This document shows positions 9,141 to 16,146 of a DNA stretch of 47,210 nucleotides, one piece after another (position 1 is the first letter of the stretch; each line of letters starts with the position of its first letter). The translations under genes and the position numbers were made by a program. The DNA is taken from positions 1-47,210 of the forward strand of contig JANBQS010000043.1 of the NCBI GenBank assembly GCA_027577415.1, given 5' to 3'. The DNA comes from Coemansia sp. RSA 922 (Eukaryota; Kickxellomycota; Kickxellomycetes; Kickxellales; Kickxellaceae). The notes under the pieces are model-generated. The model did no database searches. It was not told the origin of the DNA and saw only the letters and a program-made list of their open reading frames with translations.

Positions 9141-11335
9141 CGCCGGTGGTCAGAATACAATACTCCGTTGGACAGTAGCAGTCCTACTGCGATGCTGATG
9201 GATGTTGACAGCATGCTCATTGTCAGCGACGATGCCGAGAGCTCTTCAGACAGCAACGACACAAACGACCGCACGCCCGTGCTTCCGGGCACCAGCTGTA
9301 TAATGCCGACAAACACAATATCTGCACTCGACGCGCTGCCCAAAACACGGCCGTACACAGCGCTAAACACGCCCACGGCAAACGATCCAATGCCCGCAGA
9401 AATCGGTCGAAGCACTAGTATCCGATCGCAATATGTCTGGATAACCAAGCCAATTGCCGCCACTACAATAGTGGCTGGCCACCGCTTCCAATGTACTTTA
9501 AACCAAATACTGAATCCAATCGAACCAACCGGCACAAACAAAAACCACCACCACATTGATAACCCAGTACAAGACGAGTAGCTAGAAAAGCCCTCCATCT
9601 TTTCTGTCCATCCACGCGCCGCCATCCCCAAACTACGTCCCACGTTGATGCTCCATCCAATGACAAATGAAGTCATGGTAGCTGAGATTAGACGGACTGC
9701 TCCACAGATAATGTTGCTAGAGGAGAGCTCCAACATTGACATTGCTAGACTCAGGCCCGGTAGCAGGTTGATTGTCGCTGCCATTGGAACTGCCGCAAAA
9801 CAAATGTGGTCCGAGAGAAGCGTGGTTACTAATGATACTATCATCGGCGGTATCACGTTCAGTAGATAGCCTAGGGTCGGGTGTTCGGCGCCCAATATTT
9901 CTACTGCTCCGACCATTAGCCCCAACGCACCTGCCAATAGTGATTCGTACCATGAGCCCTGGAACAAAGTAGCTGATACGCAAAACGACTGCGCAAAACA
10001 TATCAGTACACGCACGTACCACGAGTACTGCGACGGAGCAGCCAAAAGCGTTTCGATCTTTCTAATCGACTCGTGAACTGATCCCCGACCCTTTCGTACT
10101 TGTCTTGAGATCTGGTTCACTTGCTCCAATCTATACATATCGTATCCTTCCGACGCCCTAACAATATGTGTCTCTGACGAGTGCGTATCAGGATCGCCAA
10201 ACGATATTAGCGTCAGACCGGGTACTGTAAAGAAACAGGCGTCAATACCCAGGTATCTCGCTACTTCCATCAGATTCGTTTCCATCCGGTGTACAGGCGA
10301 CCCAAACGCATGCCAAGCTCTAGCTAAATGCATTAGGAAATCTTGACGTTCCAAAATATCCGCAATCTTGTTTACCAACTCTGCACGTCGATCATCTGTA
10401 TCCGGTTGAGACGACTCGTCCGATCTATCCAATAACGGCGTGTGGCCAGGAGATCGGTCTAGTGCGAAATAACCGGCTGAAAACTTTTCGTCTAATCGCA
10501 ACGAGCTCTGTGTTGAGGGCGGTGGAATAATCCCGTTTTTAGCTAGTGCCTCGGGTGTCATCATTAGTGCGCTGATCCGTGCTGACGAAATACTTCTGGG
10601 CAAATGTGTCGTTACTGCTGATAGTTTAGGCGTACCAGGCGCCGTATGAGAATGACCGCTTAGTACGCTGGTGCGCAGGTTCTGGTAGCTTCGAGCCTGT
10701 GCCGATAAAGGAGTAGTTGCTCCCGAACTGAATCGCCGCTCACTCTCCAATATATCTGCTGTAGGGATTGCTGATGGCGCACTGGGTGCAGTAGTCCGAA
10801 ATGTTCGTAGCATATTGGGTAGCGCCGTCCACGACTGGTTTCGAGGTAAATGAGCCGCGACCGGTTTCTTACACCGCGTATCCCCCGGCCCTGTCTCTAC
10901 TTTTTTATCGCCCATGTTGTGTAATCGTATGAGGTTTCCCAGTATCCCACCCGGTTCAGTACGTCCTTCCAACCTATGTAACAGACTACTTGCTCGCTTG
11001 TGATTGTCGACATGGATCTCTATCGACTCGCTGTCTTTTCCTAGTGTCGCTAGGTAGTTGGCATCAAAGTTGGATGTCGCTAAACTGGGGTTTACTTTTG
11101 TATCTGTGGGGTGTTCGTGATCTGATATCGCTCCTTCTAGTGCTTGTGGCGTGATGACATCAGTGATGTGGGTGTTGGCGCAGGTCGTAGCGGAAAGTAT
11201 CACTAGGCTGTCGTCGTCATCATCGTCGCTATCTGTCGATCGTGTCGTGGCTATTGTAGCTACTTCACCGCCAAGCGGAGATGGACTAGTACTCCGCGCT
11301 AAGCGTTGTCGGTTTTGATTGTTATTCGAGTACAT
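9119..11335 (-). CDS. PRM10: Prm10-like ThrE-domain membrane protein
   Basis: A polytopic membrane protein of the ThrE / pheromone-regulated Prm10 family, related to bacterial amino-acid exporters; the fungal substrate is not established. The start used is the ATG at 11335 (738 residues). An in-frame ATG 26 codons upstream (11413) would add a leader-like hydrophobic stretch. The first 330 residues are Ser/Thr-rich and acidic (a DDDDD run) and probably cytosolic. The conserved block begins near RQDFLMHLARAWHAFGSPVHRMETNL, then GIDACFFTVPGLTLISF, followed by about ten membrane spans including a GxGAVEILGAEHP region and NLLPGLSLAMSMLELSS. The last residues (HRRFKLGSF) lie inside a local duplication. 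Single exon. Confidence 0.9.
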   Translation of the reverse strand: MYSNNNQNRQRLARSTSPSPLGGEVATIATTRSTDSDDDDDDSLVILSATTCANTHITDVITPQALEGAISDHEHPTDTKVNPSLATSNFDANYLATLGKDSESIEIHVDNHKRASSLLHRLEGRTEPGGILGNLIRLHNMGDKKVETGPGDTRCKKPVAAHLPRNQSWTALPNMLRTFRTTAPSAPSAIPTADILESERRFSSGATTPLSAQARSYQNLRTSVLSGHSHTAPGTPKLSAVTTHLPRSISSARISALMMTPEALAKNGIIPPPSTQSSLRLDEKFSAGYFALDRSPGHTPLLDRSDESSQPDTDDRRAELVNKIADILERQDFLMHLARAWHAFGSPVHRMETNLMEVARYLGIDACFFTVPGLTLISFGDPDTHSSETHIVRASEGYDMYRLEQVNQISRQVRKGRGSVHESIRKIETLLAAPSQYSWYVRVLICFAQSFCVSATLFQGSWYESLLAGALGLMVGAVEILGAEHPTLGYLLNVIPPMIVSLVTTLLSDHICFAAVPMAATINLLPGLSLAMSMLELSSSNIICGAVRLISATMTSFVIGWSINVGRSLGMAARGWTEKMEGFSSYSSCTGLSMWWWFLFVPVGSIGFSIWFKVHWKRWPATIVVAAIGLVIQTYCDRILVLRPISAGIGSFAVGVFSAVYGRVLGSASSADIVFVGIIQLVPGSTGVRSFVSLLSEELSASSLTMSMLSTSISIAVGLLLSNGVLYSDHRRFKLGSF

Positions 11336-11906
11336 TACATAAAGACAATTAAAAAAAAGAGGTGAAGTAAAGAGATATTCTCCTATAAAAGTTTGTGGCT
11401 TACTGCTGAGCACAAAGAAAGTTTTTTAAGAGTGGAATTGCGCAATTCCTTTGAGCTATCCCTCCCCCCAAAAACTTTGTGAACCCCTACGGGCATAGAG
11501 TAACCAATGAACGATTATCATTCCCCCACATTTAGTAATTCCTTTGTGAGTGTAGTGGTCTAGCCCGGTATAGTCCTTTCTCCCCCAACCCTGAAAAAAT
11601 AGAGTCTACTCAAAAAAAAAATATCTTGAGCTCAAGTGATTGTGTCAACATACATATGCGTATCCTGCGTGATCTCCTGCGTCGAGGTCATTTATCACAA
11701 AATGGGGGCTTATTGTGCAATAGGATGTATGCAAATAAGCGCAAGTAACATCTTGGTCAAATGATATCAACACCTGACTTACTGACCTTGCCTATTTTTC
11801 TTTCATTTAAAAGCAGCACACCCCCAGATCCGTGAAACATATTCCTGTTTCTCTTGTTGTCTATTCACATCTCTCACATATGATTTACACTCACTCTATA
11901 CACACG
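11336..11906. other. Island left border and promoters
   Basis: No gene is seen. It holds the probable Prm10-like promoter with a 16-bp perfect palindrome (11434-11449), C-runs at 11460-11470, 11523-11528 and 11581-11587, a 12-bp palindrome CTTGAGCTCAAG (11625-11636), and a TATA-like TTTAAAAG (11806-11813) for the first micro zinc-finger gene. Confidence 0.5.
11434..11449. promoter_or_regulatory. 16-bp perfect palindrome upstream of PRM10-like gene
   Basis: GGAATTGCGCAATTCC is fully self-complementary and lies about 100 bp before the gene's preferred ATG (11335). It is a candidate site for a dimeric regulator. A related half, AATTCCTTTG, recurs near 11536-11546. Confidence 0.45.
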
Positions 11907-12038
11907 ATGAACCGTCCTGGGACTCCGTATCCGCCAAAGGTTCCTTGCTACTGCCCAGCCTGTGGCATGGTATTTACCAGCTATTGTCAGGCTGCCGGAC
12001 ATGAATGTCGCCCCAAAGTCCGCAGACCAAGAAGATAA
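11907..12038 (+). CDS. Micro zinc-finger protein 1 (C2HC type)
   Basis: A 43-residue predicted protein consisting of a short Pro-rich start, one zinc-finger core and a basic tail (RPKVRRPRR). The core reads C16-x2-C19-x12-H32-x1-C34, with an aromatic F23 four residues after the second Cys. An in-frame ATG at 11880 would add nine residues; I prefer 11907 because MNRPG resembles the compact starts of the sister genes, but either is possible. A TATA-like TTTAAAAG lies at 11806-11813, about 100 bp upstream. It is the first of five same-strand units. The H-x-C spacing is tighter than in classical fingers, so the fourth zinc ligand is uncertain. Function unknown; nucleic-acid or protein binding is inference. 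Confidence 0.6.
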   Translation: MNRPGTPYPPKVPCYCPACGMVFTSYCQAAGHECRPKVRRPRR

Positions 12039-12223
12039 CGCAACCTAGAACATTCGCGATTCTAGGGATTTACAATTAGCATTTGTCTTTTTTTTTTACT
12101 ATTCTGAATAAACCACTGACATGCATCATATTTGGCACTTTTGCAAATAGAAGAATAGGCATGCTATTGAGCAATTGCTTCCAAGTATTAAGAGCGAAGC
12201 ACATCACCTAAATAACATCTTGC

Positions 12224-12233
12224 TATATAAAAA
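12224..12233 (+). promoter_or_regulatory. TATA box of micro zinc-finger gene 2
   Basis: TATATAAAAA, 123 bp before the ATG at 12356, in the same relative place as the TATA elements of the sister units. Confidence 0.6.
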
Positions 12234-12355
12234 GGTTGGCGTTCACTTGCTATCCGGAATATTAAGCATCTTCAACAACCGTTGCTCGCTCTCAGTATTA
12301 TTATCAACTTTCCCATTACTCTACCAGTAATCTATCATTCAAAAGCTCAAAACCT

Positions 12356-12466
12356 ATGCAGCTGGCGTTTTCAGAAATGATCCAGTGCAAATATTGTGGA
12401 AAGTGGTATTACACATCTAAAAATATTGAAGTTCACTATCTCTGTGGACCCAAACTCAAGATTTGA
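12356..12466 (+). CDS. Micro zinc-finger protein 2 (C2HC type)
   Basis: A 36-residue predicted protein that is almost only a zinc finger: C11-x2-C14-x12-H27-x2-C30, with Y18 in the conserved aromatic position and I24 in the classical Leu position. The first ATG after the TATA box is 12356; a second in-frame ATG lies seven codons later. The leader is pyrimidine-rich without other ATGs close by. The x2/x12 spacing and aromatic residue are those of the other four units, which makes this very short frame credible, although by itself it could be dismissed as chance. Confidence 0.6.
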   Translation: MQLAFSEMIQCKYCGKWYYTSKNIEVHYLCGPKLKI

Positions 12467-12599
12467 CGTGTTCGTACACTCGCTATCACTGTTCATTGTT
12501 CACCTTTTTTTGCCAGCATTCTTAAGCACCTTTTTGAATCAATATTGTGCACTTTCCTATTTGCAAATAATTTACGAGTATAAGAATGACCACTGAGTT

Positions 12600-12615
12600 C
12601 CGATTTGTAAATCGG
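12600..12615. promoter_or_regulatory. Palindrome in unit 3 promoter
   Basis: CCGATTT and AAATCGG are separated by two bases, giving 7-bp perfect arms. It lies about 100 bp before the unit 3 TATA box. The corresponding place in unit 4 has only a partial match (GCAAATAGGAATC), so the symmetry itself is not conserved. Confidence 0.35.
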
Positions 12616-12645
12616 AATCCACCTGTGCAGGTTCGCAGATACAAT

Positions 12646-12663
12646 GTGAATAAACATTGTTAT
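12646..12663 (+). repeat. Shared promoter block, copy A
   Basis: An 18-bp block, GTGAATAAACATTGTTAT, identical to 13118-13135 one unit downstream (472 bp). Both copies sit 40-70 bp before their TATA boxes and are flanked by weaker similarity (GGCTT preceding GGTTGG-like text). This supports tandem duplication of gene plus promoter. Confidence 0.75.
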
Positions 12664-12712
12664 GCGAGGCTTTAGGCTGGTACTTCAAGCCCAACCAGTA
12701 TCTGATTTCTGG

Positions 12713-12721
12713 TATATAAAG
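12713..12721 (+). promoter_or_regulatory. TATA box of micro zinc-finger gene 3
   Basis: TATATAAAG, about 143 bp before the ATG at 12864. The likely start-site region downstream contains ACCAAGACTCTACTC (12764-12778), repeated exactly at 13227-13241 in unit 4. Confidence 0.6.
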
Positions 12722-12863
12722 TCCAATGATCCTTTATTCCCAGAGTCTTAGGGAAGACCTTCAACCAAGACTCTACTCGCTTTCAATACCAATAAGAATC
12801 CTCGTTACTATATTACTACTTTTTTTTCGAGACAACTCTGTCAACATAGCCACTCCTCAAGAT

Positions 12864-12959
12864 ATGCCCGAATGTCACATTTGCGGAGCGCAGTTCATAT
12901 CAGAGATATACCTAGATCTGCACTTGACCGAAAAACACGGTTTAAAGATACAATACTAA
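12864..12959 (+). CDS. Micro zinc-finger protein 3 (classical C2H2)
   Basis: A 31-residue predicted protein, essentially one textbook finger: C4-x2-C7-x12-H20-x4-H25, with F11 and L17 in the classical hydrophobic-core positions and the GLKIQY tail after the last His. An in-frame ATG exists far upstream at 12726, but it lies within a few bases of the TATA box and would be outside the transcript, so 12864 is preferred. A poly-T stretch and a clean leader precede it. It is the best-formed finger of the array. It lacks a second finger, a nuclear signal or any other domain, so DNA recognition would need a dimer or a partner. Confidence 0.68.
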   Translation: MPECHICGAQFISEIYLDLHLTEKHGLKIQY

Positions 12960-13117
12960 TTTAAAACTAATTGCTTTTTTCCCTTGGTATTTTGGGCTTT
13001 CTTTTAAACAAATAGCCATTGCGCTATAGAAATGTTCTCATAAATGTAGTAAAAAGAATGCAAACACAACTCTGACTTGCAAATAGGAATCTTCACGTGT
13101 GTATTCACAGATTCAAA

Positions 13118-13135
13118 GTGAATAAACATTGTTAT
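13118..13135 (+). repeat. Shared promoter block, copy B
   Basis: Exact 18-bp match to 12646-12663. It precedes the unit 4 TATA box (13177) by about 42 bp. Confidence 0.75.
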
Positions 13136-13176
13136 TCATGGCTTCGGGTTGGTTCCCCTATTCACATATTTCATCG

Positions 13177-13184
13177 TATAAAAA
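13177..13184 (+). promoter_or_regulatory. TATA box of micro zinc-finger gene 4
   Basis: TATAAAAA, 80 bp before the ATG at 13257. The 15-bp block ACCAAGACTCTACTC (13227-13241), shared with unit 3, lies in the probable leader. Confidence 0.65.
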
Positions 13185-13256
13185 GGCTAGCAACCACTTC
13201 TTATTCATATTCAAGCATTATCTACCACCAAGACTCTACTCAATTTTAGCATCACT

Positions 13257-13415
13257 ATGAACCCTTGTTCACCCAACAGCAATTTTCTAAAAGTTAACTC
13301 TGTGGACCAAGAAGAATGCCCAAAATATTACAAGTGTCCAGATTGCAAAAGGCTGTTTTTTTTACAACTCGATCTAGATATACACAAAGTATACGGGCGC
13401 TGTATAGTTGACTAG
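13257..13415 (+). CDS. Micro zinc-finger protein 4 (C2HC type)
   Basis: A 52-residue predicted protein. A polar N-terminal stretch of about 25 residues is followed by a finger with C27-x2-C30-x12-H43-x5-C49, F34 at the aromatic position and L40 at the Leu position, so the hydrophobic core is classical while the last ligand is Cys instead of His. The ATG at 13257 is the first after the TATA box. The promoter and leader share exact 18-bp and 15-bp blocks with unit 3, making the two the most recent duplicates by non-coding similarity, even though their coding parts have diverged strongly. Function unknown. Confidence 0.65.
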   Translation: MNPCSPNSNFLKVNSVDQEECPKYYKCPDCKRLFFLQLDLDIHKVYGRCIVD

Positions 13416-13803
13416 GAGATCTAGCGGAGAGTAACTACTCAGTAGATTACAAGAGGCACGAGTTAAGACGCATTTTCAATTAGTATTTAAAACAAATTTA
13501 CTTACGGGAATGAAATATTCATCTATTCATTGTTTTCAATATTGACGAATTCTTATTACAAAAAATTAGTGATACCTACGCACCGCCATCCATACTATTC
13601 GCAGTACTTGGACACTCTTTATCATTAAATAGCTATTACTCAATTGAGATGTTCACCTATTTTATATTGAATTCAAGAGTGCGAACACAGTTTCAATTTG
13701 TGAATCAGAGTCGTCCTGTGTAATTTTTTTTGCTAATTCAAAGGCAATAATCTCCTGTGCAGTTTCTGGCTGTCACTTTAAAACTGGTCGATGTCAAAAT
13801 CCC

Positions 13804-13813
13804 TATATTAAGG
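13804..13813 (+). promoter_or_regulatory. TATA-like element of micro zinc-finger gene 5
   Basis: TATATTAAGG, about 115 bp before the ATG at 13921. The following leader has AACCACGACTTTA (around 13844), a diverged form of the start-region block shared by units 3 and 4. Confidence 0.5.
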
Positions 13814-13920
13814 CCTTGAGGCTGTATCTGAAGCGTTATCCACAACCACGACTTTATTTTTTTCCAGTATTGTTATCAATTCCTTATACTCTAACAGTAC
13901 CTTTCCAAGACGCGTCCAAC

Positions 13921-14043
13921 ATGTCACATATCCCACCGAAATACTTCTGCCATCTTTGCGGAGAGCCGTTTTATGAGCAGTTTCCTCGAGATCATCATTT
14001 AATGCATAAACACGGTGTGCGCCCAATAGGATGGGCGGTGTAA
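13921..14043 (+). CDS. Micro zinc-finger protein 5 (classical C2H2)
   Basis: A 40-residue predicted protein with one finger: C10-x2-C13-x12-H26-x4-H31 and F17 at the aromatic position. Extra His residues (H25, H29) surround the ligands, so the exact pairing could shift by a residue. The tail HGVRPIGWAV echoes the HGLKIQY tail of unit 3. The ATG at 13921 is the first in frame; the upstream in-frame codons have no ATG. It is the last well-formed member of the array; no equal unit follows downstream. Confidence 0.65.
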   Translation: MSHIPPKYFCHLCGEPFYEQFPRDHHLMHKHGVRPIGWAV

Positions 14044-14609
14044 TGCCAAATTAGACTCGTGGGACTTGATAGTGTATATTTACAAGTTTCCCAGCTAGCG
14101 TAGAACTGCATATGACTATATGCGATAACTAGCGTCTTTAAAAGACGACTAGTTGTTGCTGACTTTTTAGAGAATCTCTCTAGCTTCGCCTACGCCCACC
14201 TCAATAAATACAAATATATGAACTATGTTTATTATGTGAGGCAGAGTGAGAGGGAGGCGAGTCCAATCTGGCAGCGCCCGAAAGCTCTGCTGAAGGGGCA
14301 ACAGCGAGCGCAAAGACTACAGTAGCACATAGCCATTGCGAGGGACAAACAACATCGCTGCACCCTAGGCGGGACAGGTGGACGTTTGTTGGACGCATGA
14401 GGAAGGAGGCGTTGTAGAGTATCAAAGCTTGCTTTTAAATAAAAGGCACATTTTTCTTGCACCCAAGATCACGTACTAATTCTCTACCAACTCCTATCCA
14501 TTATTATTTTCTATTCTACCACCAACTAAGCTAACCAAGCTGTGTAATGGAATCAGTCAAGTCCGGACCGCCATAGAAAAGGTATTACAAGTACTACTTT
14601 ATATGCACT
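14044..14609. other. Gene-free stretch after the zinc-finger array
   Basis: No supported gene. A Cys-rich reading frame on the minus strand (14232-14462) lacks a finger pattern and is probably chance. TAAATAAAAG near 14439 could be a TATA element for the weak gene that follows. Confidence 0.4.
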
Positions 14610-14792
14610 ATGCGCCTAAGAGTCTACAATATGGACAACATCAAGGACACTCACGGTTGCAAAGACAATGAAAGCGGCGACCTAAGTCAACGAGTTGATT
14701 CAATGAAATATAAATACTGTCGAGGCGCTTGTCATTTCGAGCATGGATACTACAGTTTCGGTGTGTTGTTGAAGATGGCAACTTTTAGATAG
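14610..14792 (+). CDS. Possible small protein, 60 aa, perhaps a degenerate relative of the array
   Basis: A 60-codon frame (a shorter form starts at 14631) lying in the next array position. It contains KYKYCRGACHFEHGYY, with two Cys (x3 spacing) followed by two His, but not the C-x2-C-x12-H pattern of the five units. It is preceded by a TATA-like TAAATAAAAG about 165 bp upstream, but also by a short out-of-frame ATG near 14547. It may be an unrelated small gene, a decayed sixth member, or chance. Confidence 0.3.
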   Translation: MRLRVYNMDNIKDTHGCKDNESGDLSQRVDSMKYKYCRGACHFEHGYYSFGVLLKMATFR

Positions 14793-15260
14793 CAGACCCT
14801 ATAAACTCTCCTTAGCTTTTCTATAGTTGACTCCCAAGTATAGATGACCTATTATTAAACAGCCTAGTAGCTCTAGTGGTCTATTATTTGAAATACAGCA
14901 CCCTTTGCAAACAGGTTATTGCAAAGGACCTAAACTGTCAAACTCTGCAATCTGACTGTTGCATCCAAAAAATAAAAATAAAAATACTTTTCGCCATATT
15001 GCTCTTTGGCGAATGAGGTTTTGGTGAATGCAGGTGCTTCATGAAAGTAGTTCTTTGGGGTGTTTGGAAAGGAAAGTTCTAGAGACTTGAAGGGTCTATA
15101 AATAGAACTGTCACGACTCCCTTTGGTGTAAAGAAATTGGTAGATGCAAGCACGCCCAAAACTACAGAAAATGGATTGATGGGTGAAAAGTGTTGGGGGA
15201 AGCAAAAAACAACATCAACTTCTTGCTTAGTAGCAAAGGAGCGGAGATGTTCAAAGGTTT
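14793..15260. other. Intergenic, no supported gene
   Basis: AT-rich. It contains CCCTTTGCAAAC and TTGCAAAGGACC around 14900-14930, which form an inverted pair, and a TATA-like CTATAAATAG near 15095 that is not followed by a convincing frame. A 91-codon minus-strand frame (14930-15205) has no recognisable feature. Confidence 0.4.
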
Positions 15261-15480
15261 CAAAGCGTTAAAGACACATTATTTGGCAAGAGCTGATTGG
15301 CGGACACTAATTTTCACTTCAAAGAAAACATGTTTTTCCTTTGACAAGCAATCTATTTGAGACTTTGTCACATCAAAGACACGTTGTTATTTGGCAAGCA
15401 CTCATTGGTAGACACTAATTTGCACGCCAAAGAAAACATGTTTTTCCTTTGGCAAGCAAGCAATCTATTTTGAAGTCTTG
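15261..15480. repeat. Two-copy tandem repeat, about 107 bp
   Basis: Copy 1 spans about 15261-15369 and copy 2 about 15370-15480. Matching landmarks are AAAGACAC (15270 and 15375), TTTGGCAAG, GACACTAATTT, AGAAAACATGTTTTTCCTTTG (15323 and 15431 onward) and CAATCTATTT. The motif TTTGGCAAG or its CTTTGACAAG variant occurs twice per copy, with one inverted CCAAAG. The repeat ends about 90 bp before the TATA box of the following orphan gene, so it is likely an upstream activating region. Confidence 0.8.
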
Positions 15481-15567
15481 AAAGCACCAGCTGAGTGAAG
15501 CGTTTCTTATTGCCTTCCCTCCTCTTTTTTTCAAGGGCTCTCTCCTTGCCAGGGAAAAAAAACTGCT

Positions 15568-15574
15568 TATAAAA
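15568..15574 (+). promoter_or_regulatory. TATA box of the 15.7-kb orphan gene
   Basis: TATAAAA, 145 bp before the ATG at 15713, followed by a pyrimidine-rich leader. Confidence 0.6.
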
Positions 15575-15712
15575 TGAGCCTGGTAGCCGTCTCCCTCTTC
15601 CTATTTTTTCTTCACTTACAGACCCAAACATTGCTCTTCTCAGTTTACTAACTTGCACACTCGCAAATCACTACAACTATAGCTTTTATTGCCTTATTCA
15701 ACAAACACCAAT

Positions 15713-16045
15713 ATGTCTAAGTGTAGATCTAGCTCCGATGATAACTCGGTGGTTTATTGTAGTTTTTTCCCTACAGATGTGTGCCTGGTCGAGAATGGAG
15801 GCAAGAACCCCGTAAAAATAGAGCACGTATCATTTGAAAGTCTAACTATTGGAGAGCTTAAGAGGTTGATTAAGGATAACATAAACACCCCAGATCATTA
15901 CTTTGCTCAGGAGAGGAAAGTTTTCCCTATGGTTGGAGAGGAAGTCAAAGAAACGGAATGTAGTGATAATGAATTGATAAGCGAACAAGAAAAAAACAAA
16001 ACCGTCTATGGTGAGAAGACTGTATACAAATATTGGTTCGCGTAA
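15713..16045 (+). CDS. Orphan small protein, 110 aa
   Basis: I do not recognise this gene. The ATG at 15713 is the first after the TATA box; the in-frame codons before it lack an ATG. There is no signal peptide or membrane span. The protein has alternating strands (VVYCSFFPTDVCLV), an amphipathic helix (SLTIGELKRLIKDNI), a middle region with ERKVFPMV, and a late DNELISEQEKN before a final strand (KTVYKYWF). This strand-helix-strand order recalls a ubiquitin-like beta-grasp, as in the N-terminus of Crinkler-type proteins, but the Crinkler signature is absent. It faintly resembles the orphan at 31817-32143. AT-rich codon use contrasts with the neighbouring chitinase. It converges with the chitinase, leaving 101 bp. 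Confidence 0.65.
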   Translation: MSKCRSSSDDNSVVYCSFFPTDVCLVENGGKNPVKIEHVSFESLTIGELKRLIKDNINTPDHYFAQERKVFPMVGEEVKETECSDNELISEQEKNKTVYGEKTVYKYWFA

Positions 16046-16146
16046 AAAGAGGAAATAGTTGCCAATATTATTAGTTAGTGGATAGCGCAAATAATAGGTT
16101 TGGCTTATAGTAATCGCTAAATAAGAAATAAATATATAAAATAAAG

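Noticed and set aside
12726..12863. Upstream extension of micro zinc-finger protein 3 to the ATG at 12726
   Set aside because: That ATG lies within a few bases of the TATA box, so it would be outside the mRNA; the added residues are a translated leader.
14232..14462. Cys-rich 76-codon minus-strand frame next to the zinc-finger array
   Set aside because: Cys residues are not in finger spacing, there are few His, and two overlapping frames on the same strand are equally open.
15261..15480. CRISPR-like repeat
   Set aside because: Only two long imperfect copies without spacers, in a fungal context; a simple tandem duplication.
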